From positions 1 to 13,216 of the forward strand of contig SKOX01000209.1 of NCBI GenBank assembly GCA_007119835.1: a stretch of 13,216 nucleotides of DNA, written 5' to 3'. The stretch comes from Paracoccaceae bacterium. Lineage in GTDB: Bacteria; Pseudomonadota; Alphaproteobacteria; Rhodobacterales; Rhodobacteraceae. Below the pieces are notes generated by a model that saw nothing but the letters and a program-made list of their open reading frames with translations, was not told the origin of the DNA and ran no database searches. Below, piece by piece: positions 1-7,569 of this stretch; the first letter of the stretch is position 1; the number at the start of each line of letters is the position of its first letter. The position numbers and the translations under genes are program-made.

Positions 1-131
1 GGCAACGCGGCGAGGAGCGCGCCGGCCGGCACGGCGGGTGCCCCTGCCTCCGCGCCTGGTGCCGCGGAGGCGGGCGCGGGCGCGAGGCACGCGAGGCAGA
101 CGGCGAGGAGGCAAGCGCGCGTTCTCTTCAT
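1..131 (-). CDS. Secreted or periplasmic protein, N-terminal fragment
   Basis: The leftward frame opens with ATG at 131 and runs off the left edge after 43 complete codons. The visible part is a textbook Sec signal peptide: a basic start (MKRTR), a hydrophobic core rich in Leu, Ala, Val and Cys, and an Ala-Pro-Ala-Ser-Ala stretch suitable for signal peptidase I cleavage near residue 23. A low-complexity Ala/Gly/Pro segment follows. The mature domain lies outside the window, so no function can be given. No good Shine-Dalgarno sequence precedes the ATG, which weakens the start call. The rightward frames over the same bases give only arginine- and alanine-rich strings. The gene diverges from recG with 188 bp between the starts. 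Confidence 0.55.
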   Translation of the reverse strand, partial: MKRTRACLLAVCLACLAPAPASAAPGAEAGAPAVPAGALLAAL

Positions 132-159
132 GAGGCGGCAGGCTACAGGCGGCCGCCGC

Positions 160-189
160 GGCGCTCCAGACGGCGTCTGCGCCTTTTTT
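160..189 (+). terminator. Terminator-like hairpin with T6 run, upstream of recG
   Basis: GGCG (160-163) pairs with CGCC (180-183), and CAGAC (167-171) pairs with GTCTG (175-179) around a GGC loop. A three-base CTC bulge lies on the left side, and TTTTTT follows directly at 184-189. The form is that of a rightward intrinsic terminator, but no rightward gene precedes it in the window. It could end an antisense transcript coming through the leftward gene, or act in a recG leader if that promoter lies further left. Confidence 0.5.
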
Positions 190-319
190 ACTTTTCGTTA
201 AGACTCCCGCGCGGCTACCCGGGGCGACGCGGGGGCCATGGTCGCCCGGACCCGGCGCTTGCCTCGGCGGCCCGACCGGCCCTAGGAGGGGCGGAACCCG
301 CCCGTGCCTCCGGTCCGCC

Positions 320-2398
320 ATGAGCCGCCCCGCCATCCTCTTCCCGCTCTTCGCGGAGCTTACCGCCCTCGACGGCGTCGGGCCGAAGACGGCGCGGCTC
401 TTTTCGCGGCTCGGCGTCGAGCGGCCGGCGCACATGCTCATGCTGCTGCCGACGGGCGGCGTCGACCGGCAGCTTCGGCCCACGATCCGGGGGGCGCCCT
501 TGCCGGCGACGCTGACGGTCGAGGTCGAGATCGGCCTCCACGTCCCGCCGACGTCGCGCGGGCGGCCCTACCGCATCCACGTCCGCGACGGCGGGACGGA
601 GTTCCGGCTGGTCTATTTCCATGCTCATGCAGAGGGGCTGCGGCGTCTGCTGCCGGCGGGGGCGCGGCGGATCGTGTCGGGCAAGGTCGAGCTCTTCGAC
701 GGCATCGCCGAGATGGTCCACCCCGACCATGTCCTGCGCGAGGGCGAGAGCCTGCCCGAGTTCGAGCCGACCTATCCGCTGACCCAAGGCCTTACCCAGC
801 GGAACGTGACGCGGGCGGTGGCCGAGGCGCTCGCCCGCGCGCCCGCGCTGCCCGAGTGGATCGAGCCGGGGGTGAAGGCGCGGCGGGGCTGGCCCGACTG
901 GCGCGAAGCGGTGGCGGCGGTGCATCGGCCGGGCTCGGCGGGAGACCTTGCGGCGGAGGCGCCGGCGCGCGAGCGGCTCGCCTACGACGAGCTGCTCTCC
1001 CACCAGATGGCGCTCGCGCTTGCCCGCGCCCGGATGCGGCGGCCGAAGGGCTATGCCACGGAAGGCGACGGCCGGCTGAGGACGCGGGTCCTGGAGGCGC
1101 TGCCCTTCCCGCTCACCCGCGCGCAGGCGCGGGCGGCCGCGGAGATCGCCGCCGACATGGTCCGCGCGGAGCGGATGAACCGGCTGCTGCAGGGCGACGT
1201 CGGGGCGGGCAAGACGCTGGTTGCGCTCCTCGCCATGCTCGCGGCGGTCGAGGCGGGCGGGCAGGCGGCGCTGATGGCGCCGACCGAGATCCTCGCACGC
1301 CAGCACGCCCTGACGCTCGGGCCGCTCGCCGAGGCCGCGGGCGTGCGGCTCGCGGTGCTCACGGGGCGAGACAAGGGCGCGGAGCGGGCGGCGAAGCTCG
1401 CCGATCTCGCCGAGCGGCGGACGGGGATCATCGTCGGCACGCACGCGCTCTTCCAGGCGGACGTGGCCTTCGCCGACCTGCGGCTCGCCGTGGTGGACGA
1501 GCAGCACCGCTTCGGCGTGCGCCAGCGCATGGAGCTCGGCGCCAAGGGGCGGCGGGCGGACGTGCTGGTGATGACCGCGACACCGATCCCGCGCTCGCTG
1601 GCGCTCGCGGCATACGGCGACATGGACCTCTCGGTGCTCGACGAGAAGCCGCCGGGGCGCAAGCCCGTGGCGACGGCGCTCGTGTCGTCGGCGCGGTTCG
1701 ACGAGGTGGTGGAGCACCTGCGCCGCGCGATCGGCGAGGGCGTTCAGGCCTACTGGGTCTGTCCGCTGGTCGGCGAATCGGAGGTGGTCGAGCTCGCGGC
1801 GGCGTGCGAGCGTCACGCGGCGCTCGTCCATGCGCTCGACGCGCCCGTGGGCCTCGTCCACGGCCAGCTGCCGCCGGCGGAGAAGGACGCGGCCATGGCG
1901 GACTTCGCCGCCGGCCGGACGCGGCTCCTGGTCGCCACGACGGTGATCGAGGTGGGCGTCGACGTGCCGAACGCCTCGATCATGGTCATCGAGGGCGCCG
2001 AGCATTTCGGCCTCGCCCAGCTCCACCAGCTGCGCGGGCGCGTCGGGCGGGGGGCGGCGAAGTCGACCTGCCTGTTGATGTACGACCCGCCGCTCGGTGC
2101 CGCGGCGCGGGCCCGGCTCGAGATCATGCGCGAGACCGAGGACGGCTTCCGCATCGCCGAGGAGGACCTGCGCCTGCGCGGCGCGGGTGACCTGCTCGGC
2201 GTGGCGCAATCCGGGCTGCCGAGCTTCCGGATTGCGGATCTCGAGCGGCAGGCCGACCTGATGCGCGTGGCGCAGGACGACGCGCGGCTGCTGCTGGCGA
2301 CCGACCCGGAACTTCAGGGGGAGCGGGGGCAGGCGATGCGGACGCTGCTCTACCTGATGGAGCGGGAGAAGGCGGTGCGGCTGCTCGCGGCCGGCTGA
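320..2398 (+). CDS. recG: ATP-dependent DNA helicase RecG
   Basis: RecG is the monomeric superfamily 2 helicase that regresses stalled replication forks and drives branch migration of Holliday junctions. The 692 residues match the usual length. The N-terminal wedge/OB-fold region covers about residues 1-160. Walker A GDVGAGKT is at 292-299, the DEQH box at 393-396 followed by the RecG-specific RFGVRQR, and motif III TATPIPRSLALAAYGDMDLS follows near 418. The second helicase lobe carries HGQLPPAEKD, TTVIEVGVDVPNAS and the motif VI QLRGRVGRG near residues 568-576. The C-terminus (LLYLMERE) is also typical. The start at 320 gives the family's normal beginning, MSRPAILFPLF. The only good Shine-Dalgarno-like run, AGGAGGGG at 284-291, lies 28 bases upstream, so initiation may be weak or the leader structured. 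Confidence 0.98.
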   Translation: MSRPAILFPLFAELTALDGVGPKTARLFSRLGVERPAHMLMLLPTGGVDRQLRPTIRGAPLPATLTVEVEIGLHVPPTSRGRPYRIHVRDGGTEFRLVYFHAHAEGLRRLLPAGARRIVSGKVELFDGIAEMVHPDHVLREGESLPEFEPTYPLTQGLTQRNVTRAVAEALARAPALPEWIEPGVKARRGWPDWREAVAAVHRPGSAGDLAAEAPARERLAYDELLSHQMALALARARMRRPKGYATEGDGRLRTRVLEALPFPLTRAQARAAAEIAADMVRAERMNRLLQGDVGAGKTLVALLAMLAAVEAGGQAALMAPTEILARQHALTLGPLAEAAGVRLAVLTGRDKGAERAAKLADLAERRTGIIVGTHALFQADVAFADLRLAVVDEQHRFGVRQRMELGAKGRRADVLVMTATPIPRSLALAAYGDMDLSVLDEKPPGRKPVATALVSSARFDEVVEHLRRAIGEGVQAYWVCPLVGESEVVELAAACERHAALVHALDAPVGLVHGQLPPAEKDAAMADFAAGRTRLLVATTVIEVGVDVPNASIMVIEGAEHFGLAQLHQLRGRVGRGAAKSTCLLMYDPPLGAAARARLEIMRETEDGFRIAEEDLRLRGAGDLLGVAQSGLPSFRIADLERQADLMRVAQDDARLLLATDPELQGERGQAMRTLLYLMEREKAVRLLAAG

Positions 2399-2440
2399 CC
2401 GGTCGCTGCGGCTGTGCAGTCCGGACACGCGCCCCTTTCG

Positions 2441-2504
2441 TGTTCGGTTAATGTTCCACGAATCGATTGACTCGCCGCGCGGGTGTTGGAACATTAACCG
2501 AACA
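2441..2504. promoter_or_regulatory. Twin inverted LexA (SOS) boxes
   Basis: Two perfect 18-base arms face each other: TGTTCGGTTAATGTTCCA at 2441-2458 and its exact reverse complement at 2487-2504, with 28 bases between. Each arm contains GTTC-N7-GTTC (2442-2456 on the plus strand, 2489-2503 on the minus strand), which is the established LexA-binding site of alphaproteobacteria. A further GAAC half-site lies at 2507-2510. No T-run follows, so a terminator reading is unlikely. The boxes begin 42 bp after the recG stop and end 19 bp before the start of the small peptide gene at 2524, the only gene they are placed to control. Confidence 0.85.
2467..2495 (+). promoter_or_regulatory. Probable LexA-repressed promoter of the small peptide
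   Basis: TTGACT (2467-2472) matches five of six bases of the sigma-70 -35 consensus and lies between the two LexA boxes. At 17 bp spacing the -10 position is AACATT (2490-2495), only a 3/6 match, and it falls inside the right-hand box. LexA bound there would cover the -10 region, and the left-hand box ends 10 bp upstream of the -35. The layout fits a repressed SOS promoter. The weak -10 keeps confidence moderate. Confidence 0.5.
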
Positions 2505-2523
2505 TTGAACGGGAGGCTGTGCG

Positions 2524-2646
2524 ATGCGTGATCTTCGGGGTCTGCTCGGCCGCTGCGACGGCGGCCGCCTTGCGCGGGAGGCGTTCGGGCTCGCCGTGCT
2601 CGGCGGCGGCATTCTCTTCTGGCTGTTCATGCCTGGGCCCTTCTGA
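2524..2646 (+). CDS. SOS-controlled 40-residue single-pass membrane peptide
   Basis: The open frame encodes 40 residues after a good ribosome-binding site, GGGAGG at 2511-2516, with seven bases to the ATG. The first half is basic (MRDLRGLLGRCDGGRLAR). The second half is one hydrophobic segment, about residues 20-37, with a Gly-Gly-Gly turn and the aromatic end LFWLFMPGPF. A positive N-terminal half predicts the N-terminus in the cytoplasm. The gene has its own twin LexA boxes upstream and its own terminator downstream, so it seems to be a separate SOS unit. I do not recognise the sequence. By size, topology and control it resembles Caulobacter SidA, an SOS-induced membrane peptide that inhibits division, or TisB-type SOS toxins of enterobacteria. 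This is analogy of layout, not detected homology. Confidence 0.72.
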   Translation: MRDLRGLLGRCDGGRLAREAFGLAVLGGGILFWLFMPGPF

Positions 2647-2730
2647 GGCCTGAGGCGCCCGCGGCCCGCCCGCGGCGTCCCGCGCCCGCGCCTCGGGCGC
2701 CTGACCTGCCTCGTCATGACGCCGCCATCT

Positions 2731-2762
2731 CGGCCGCCGCGCAGGACGCGGCGGCCGCTTTT
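2731..2762 (+). terminator. Intrinsic terminator of the SOS peptide gene
   Basis: An 11-bp perfect stem, CGGCCGCCGCG (2731-2741) with CGCGGCGGCCG (2747-2757), has a five-base loop (CAGGA) and is followed by CTTTT (2758-2762). It lies 84 bp after the peptide stop and 132 bp before the DUF2235 gene. It therefore ends the peptide transcript, or recG read-through, and separates it from the next gene. Confidence 0.85.
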
Positions 2763-2894
2763 GCTAGCCCCGACGGGCCGGGCCGGGCGCAACACGGCGC
2801 GGGCGGGCCGCGCAGCAAGCGCGCACTGCGGGGCGGAATCCGCTACGCTCGCACGCGTTGCCGGCGGGCGGCCGCGGAAGATGGAGAGGCAGCG

Positions 2895-4097
2895 GTGGGC
2901 AAGCGGATCGTCGTCTGCTGTGACGGGACATGGCAGCGGCTGGACGGAGAGCGGCCGACGAACGTCGTGCGGCTCGCCAAGGCGGTGCTGCCGGCCGATG
3001 CCGAGGGGCGTCCCCAGGTCGTCATCCTGATCGACGGTGTCGGCACCGGCCGCGGCACCACCCGGCTCGCCCGCGCGACCGACCGGCTCTTCGGCGGGCT
3101 CACCGGCCTCGGGCTCGAGGACACGCTCGCGGAATCCTACCGGCAGCTCGTCTTCGCCTACCGGCCCGGTGACGAGATTCACGTCTTCGGCTATTCCCGC
3201 GGCGCCTACACCGCGCGCTCGCTCGTCGGCATGATCCGCAACTGCGGCATCCTGGCGCGCTGTCACGCCGATCGCGTCGCCGAGGCGCTCGCCCTCTACC
3301 GCTCCGGCGCCGAGGCCGACGAGCCGGACGGCGAGCGCAGCCTCGCCTTCCGCGCCGCCCATGCGCCGGACGTGCTCACCGGGACTGACGAGCGTGCGTG
3401 GCGGGAACGCGCCCATCCCGGCCGCGACTGGTCGGCTGCGCAGCCGCTCCGGATCCGCTTCCTCGGCGTATGGGACACCGTGGGCGCGCTCGGCGTGCCC
3501 GAGCGCTGGACGCTCGCGGGCCTCGTCAACCGGCGGCACCGCTTCCACGATACCTGCCTGTCGCGGCGGGTGGAGGCCGCGCGCCACGCGGTGGCCATCG
3601 ACGAGCGCCGGTCGACCTTCGAGCCTGCGCTCTGGGACAACGTCGACGAACTGAACGGCGGGGCCCGGGATGGTCCCTACCGCCAGGCATGGTTTCCGGG
3701 CGTCCATTCGGCCGTCGGCGGCGGCGGCCACGACCGCGCACTCGCGAGCCACGCGCTCCTGTGGGTGGTGCAGGGCGCCGAGAGCCAGGGACTGGCCTTC
3801 GATGCGGAGGCGCTCGCCGAGGTGGCGGCCGAGGCCGACGCGCTCGGGCCGCTCGAGCCGAGCCCGCGAAGCGGCTTGTTTGCGCGCTTCATCGCGCTGG
3901 GCGCCGAGGACAGGGCCGGACCGGCTTCCATCACGGACGTGTCGGAGCCGGCGCACGAACGGTGGCGACACGATCGGGACTACCGCCCGCCGACGCTGGC
4001 CGGCGTCGCGGGCGCGCTCGACGGAGACACCGCGCCGCCCGAGGAGTCGCCCCCGGTCCCGGCTCAGATGGCGTCGAGCCGGAAGCCCAGCGTGTAG
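2895..4097 (+). CDS. DUF2235 alpha/beta hydrolase
   Basis: The 400-residue protein has the DUF2235 signatures in order. The N-terminus is VVCCDGTW with a following PTNV; the nucleophile elbow is GYSRGA at 99-104 (Ser101). [10 protein letters not shown] holds the probable acid Asp194, and [12 protein letters not shown] holds the probable base His271. This fold family includes the catalytic domain of Tle1-type type VI secretion phospholipases, but no secretion genes or signal peptide are present, so the substrate is unknown. It starts at GTG 2895, after GGAG at 2883-2886, which gives the usual family beginning. The final residues (about 390-400) are encoded antisense to the last codons of the convergent P450 gene and look like a drifted tail. 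It lies after a terminator and so probably has its own promoter, which I could not identify. Confidence 0.92.
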   Translation: MGKRIVVCCDGTWQRLDGERPTNVVRLAKAVLPADAEGRPQVVILIDGVGTGRGTTRLARATDRLFGGLTGLGLEDTLAESYRQLVFAYRPGDEIHVFGYSRGAYTARSLVGMIRNCGILARCHADRVAEALALYRSGAEADEPDGERSLAFRAAHAPDVLTGTDERAWRERAHPGRDWSAAQPLRIRFLGVWDTVGALGVPERWTLAGLVNRRHRFHDTCLSRRVEAARHAVAIDERRSTFEPALWDNVDELNGGARDGPYRQAWFPGVHSAVGGGGHDRALASHALLWVVQGAESQGLAFDAEALAEVAAEADALGPLEPSPRSGLFARFIALGAEDRAGPASITDVSEPAHERWRHDRDYRPPTLAGVAGALDGDTAPPEESPPVPAQMASSRKPSV

Positions 4098-5443
4098 TTG
4101 TCGAGCACGCCCGGCATCGGCCGAGTGCCGTCGAGCCGCTCCGGATCGGCGAGGCGAGGCGTCGCGGCATCGACGATCGTGCCGATCGCCGCGCTGCCCA
4201 GCATCGGGACGAGGTCGGAGGCGGGGCAGCGGCCGGGCCCGAAGGAGAAGGGCACCAGCGCCACCCCCTCGCCTTCCACCTGATCGGCGGCCGTGCGCAC
4301 CGGGCGGTCGGGGTCGTCCTCCTGCAGCCAAAGCTCCGGCGCGAAGCTGTCGGCGAAGGGCAGGCGCGGATCGCGATGGAAGTACGGCGCGAAGATGACG
4401 ATGTTGACGCCCGTGGGCAGGGTCGCGCCGTTCCAGTCGGTCTCCCGCGTGCTCTGGCGCAGGATGACCGGCGTCGTCGGCCAGAGGCGCAGGGACTCAA
4501 GCACACTCGCCCGCAGGAAGGGCAGCATCGCCCGCCCCTCGCCGTGGCCCGCCGCCCGCCCCTCGTCGCGTGCCCGCGCGAGGGCCTGCGGGTGCGCCGC
4601 GAGCAGCGCGAGCGCCCGGAAGCTCGCCATGCCGCCGGGATCGGAGGCGAAGAGGTAATGGGCGACCTGGTCCTCGGGCCGGGTGTCGCCGCTCTTCGGC
4701 ACAGCGGCGATGCGCGCGGCGAGGCTGCCGTCGTCGGCGCGCTCGAGATGCCGGCCGACCATGCCGCGGAACCGCTCGAGCAGGTCCTGGCGCTGGCGCT
4801 TCAGCATCACGAAGTTGCCGCGCGTGCGCATGGTCTCGAGCAGGTCGGTGAGCTCACGGTCGTCCCGCGCGCCGTTGCCGAGCACGACCCGGCGCACCAC
4901 TGTGTACCAGGCGCGGATGAAGGCGTCCCAGTCGAGCCGCCCGCCCGTCTCGCGCACCAGCCGGCCGATCTCGTCCTCGACCACGGCGATGAAGCGCGGC
5001 GCCATGGAGTGGACGGGGCGGTCGTTCTCGAGCACCTGCTCGTTGAACCGCCGCCGCTCCGCCCGGTCCGACCCGACCGAGACGAGCGAGACGTCGGGCT
5101 CGAAATGGCCCAGAGCCGTGCGCTTCTCGTCGGTTGCGGGCGTGAAGGGCTCGGGCGTCTCGTTCAGCACCCGCCGGGCATGGGCGGGCGAGAGGATCAC
5201 GGTGTGGGTCCGGCCGGGGATGCGGACGAGGAGCGGGCCGTCGCCGTAGGTTTCGCGCAGCGCGGCCATGCGCCGGACGGCGCGGGCGTCAAGGCCGAGG
5301 CGCTCGGAGAGTGCTACGGCGCGCGGGCGGCGGATCAGCGGGCCCTTGGCCAGGGTCGGCATGGTCACCTCGGCCACGAAGGCGAGGCGGTCGCGCAGGC
5401 TTGCCACGGGCAGGCTCTCGCGCTGGTTCATGTCCTTGGGCAT
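4064..5443 (-). CDS. Cytochrome P450 with atypical I-helix
   Basis: The 459-residue protein has the P450 hallmarks: ESLR, the K-helix ExxR, at 316-319, and the heme-ligand loop FSFGPGRC at 399-406 with Cys406 as the thiolate ligand. The I-helix, normally (A/G)Gx(D/E)T(T/S), instead reads [10 protein letters not shown] (residues 265-274), so the proton-relay Thr is absent. The enzyme is soluble, with no N-terminal membrane anchor. No ferredoxin or reductase gene lies nearby, so its electron donor is unknown and a peroxide-driven mechanism is possible. The start at 5443 has GAGGTGG about five bases upstream; the open frame extends further upstream only through bases antisense to purA. The substrate cannot be told. 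It is transcribed away from purA and ends inside the last codons of the DUF2235 gene. It is probably controlled by the palindrome at 5457-5486. Confidence 0.96.
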   Translation of the reverse strand: MPKDMNQRESLPVASLRDRLAFVAEVTMPTLAKGPLIRRPRAVALSERLGLDARAVRRMAALRETYGDGPLLVRIPGRTHTVILSPAHARRVLNETPEPFTPATDEKRTALGHFEPDVSLVSVGSDRAERRRFNEQVLENDRPVHSMAPRFIAVVEDEIGRLVRETGGRLDWDAFIRAWYTVVRRVVLGNGARDDRELTDLLETMRTRGNFVMLKRQRQDLLERFRGMVGRHLERADDGSLAARIAAVPKSGDTRPEDQVAHYLFASDPGGMASFRALALLAAHPQALARARDEGRAAGHGEGRAMLPFLRASVLESLRLWPTTPVILRQSTRETDWNGATLPTGVNIVIFAPYFHRDPRLPFADSFAPELWLQEDDPDRPVRTAADQVEGEGVALVPFSFGPGRCPASDLVPMLGSAAIGTIVDAATPRLADPERLDGTRPMPGVLDNYTLGFRLDAI

Positions 5444-5456
5444 CGGGCCACCTCGG

Positions 5457-5486
5457 GTTGTTCTTCCGACATATCGGAGCGACAAC
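5457..5486. promoter_or_regulatory. Interrupted palindrome, probable operator for the P450 gene
   Basis: A two-layer inverted repeat is centred between 5471 and 5472. The inner arms TCCGA (5465-5469) and TCGGA (5474-5478) surround CATA, and the outer arms GTTGT (5457-5461) and ACAAC (5482-5486) are also perfect. The 30-bp span is typical of operators for dimeric TetR- or GntR-type repressors. It lies 13 bp upstream of the P450 start and about 130 bp upstream of purA, so the P450 is the likelier target. No regulator gene is present in the window. Confidence 0.5.
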
Positions 5487-5557
5487 GGCGCCGCCGGCAT
5501 TTGGTTCTCCCGCGACACAGGTGGCTTCCACCGCCACGGCCCCGGGCGCTTTGCGGG

Positions 5558-5587
5558 TTTCCACCGGGGCGGAGGCGCCGGTATAAC
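5558..5587 (+). promoter_or_regulatory. Possible purA promoter
   Basis: TATAAC (5582-5587) is a 5/6 match to a -10 box, and TTTCCA (5558-5563) is a 4/6 match to a -35 box at 18-bp spacing. The predicted transcript would start about 20 bp before the purA ATG. It rests on consensus match only, but TATAAC stands out in such GC-rich DNA. Confidence 0.4.
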
Positions 5588-5614
5588 GCCAGCGGTTCGA
5601 TCCGGGGGGAGCCC

Positions 5615-6907
<1,293 letters not shown>

Positions 6908-7332
6908 GACGCGGCCGCGCTCCCGGGTGGAAGCAAGGTCAAGCCATTGATGTGGAATGTTGAAGGGATGCTGGCCCGGTCTGGGTGCGGACCGGCCTTC
7001 GGGCCGGGCGGCGGCTCTGGGGGCCTTCTGGCGGAGGCCCCGTTCCGGGGCCGAGTCGCGTGCCCGCTCCCGGCCTCCGGCCGGAAGCGGGCGGTGGGGC
7101 CGGGTTGCGACGTCGACGCGCGGTGGCCAGCGGCGGCGCGGGAGGCGGGTTCGGCGGGCGCCCGTTGGCGCCGTGTGCTGCGCGCGGGTGCGCGCGCGAC
7201 TTTTCTGAAGGTCGGTCGCCTGTGGGCGATCGACGGCGGGGCGCTCGCCGCCCCCGCACCCCAGGCACTGCTCTCAAGGTTTCTATGCCGGGAGACGGCG
7301 GGGCGGGCGCGTCCGGTCGCGGGGCAACAAGC
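6908..7332 (+). other. 425-bp intergenic stretch rich in hairpins
   Basis: No convincing gene lies here. Open frames exist on both strands, but their products are Arg/Gly/Pro/Ala-rich strings typical of chance frames in GC-rich DNA. Besides the cluster at 6992-7091, a nine-pair hairpin with one G-T pair occurs at 7212-7233: TCGGTCGCC, loop TGTG, GGCGATCGA. I looked for tRNA, RNase P RNA, SRP RNA, tmRNA and 6S-like layouts and saw none. The stretch may hold the purA terminator, a DUF2842 leader or an unrecognised small RNA. Confidence 0.6.
6992..7091 (+). other. Three consecutive GC hairpins after purA
   Basis: Hairpin 1 is CCGGCC / GGCCGG with the very stable TTCG tetraloop (6992-7007). Hairpin 2 is GGCCCC / GGGGCC (7036-7052). 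Hairpin 3 is CCCGCT-C-CCGGCC, loop TCC, GGCCGG-A-AGCGGG (7063-7091), a 12-pair stem with one mismatch. None is followed by a T-run, so they are not classical terminators. They may protect the purA mRNA end, aid factor-dependent termination, or be part of a structured RNA. Confidence 0.4.
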
Positions 7333-7569
7333 ATGAGCGGCGGCGGCTTGAGCTACAGGACGCGGCGGCGGCTCGCGATCCTGATCCTCGTGGTCGGGCT
7401 GCCGGTCTACATCGTCGTGGCGGTCAACGTCGTGGAGCTGTTCGATCGACCCGGCATCCTCGTCGAGCTGCTGATCTACATCGTGCTCGGCATCATCTGG
7501 GCGCTGCCGCTCAAGGCGATCTTCAAGGGCGTGGGCCAGCCCGATCCCGAGGATGACGACAAGCGGTGA
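7333..7569 (+). CDS. DUF2842 two-helix inner-membrane protein
   Basis: From ATG 7333 the protein has 78 residues: a basic start (YRTRRR), a first membrane helix near residues 13-33, a short loop (FDRPG), a second helix near 38-60 ending WALPLKAIF, and an acidic tail. Length, two helices and the Trp-Ala-Leu-Pro element fit DUF2842, a small alphaproteobacterial family of unknown function. An in-frame ATG at 7285 has a better Shine-Dalgarno (AAGG, five bases away) and would add 16 Gly/Ala-rich residues, so the start is uncertain. The stop overlaps the start of the thiamine pyrophosphokinase gene by four bases, which suggests coupled translation. Confidence 0.88.
   Translation: MSGGGLSYRTRRRLAILILVVGLPVYIVVAVNVVELFDRPGILVELLIYIVLGIIWALPLKAIFKGVGQPDPEDDDKR

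Noticed and set aside
188..201. TTAC-N6-TTAA, similar to a CtrA site
   Set aside because: The consensus is TTAA-N7-TTAA; both the first half-site and the spacing are wrong.
2467..2473. GACTC (GANTC, CcrM methylation site) inside the SOS promoter, and another at 202-206
   Set aside because: GANTC recurs many times within coding sequence in the window, so these two cannot be called significant.
215..2494. Leftward 759-residue open frame opposite recG
   Set aside because: It mirrors recG codons, is rich in Arg/His/Pro and has no domain; stop codons are rare in this GC content.
2653..2702. Inverted repeat AGGCGCCCG / CGGGCGCCT after the SOS peptide
   Set aside because: The loop is 32 bases and there is no T-run; the stronger terminator at 2731-2762 explains the region.
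3398..5614. Very long rightward open frame running through the P450 gene into purA
   Set aside because: It is antisense to the P450, which has clear ExxR and heme motifs; purA's real start is 5615.
6985..7332. In-frame N-terminal extension of DUF2842 by 116 residues
   Set aside because: The added part is Arg/Gly/Pro-rich, unlike the family, and overlaps strong hairpins; it is a stop-poor chance frame.
6939..7334. Leftward 131-residue open frame after purA
   Set aside because: Composition is low-complexity Pro/Arg/Ala, with no recognisable domain.
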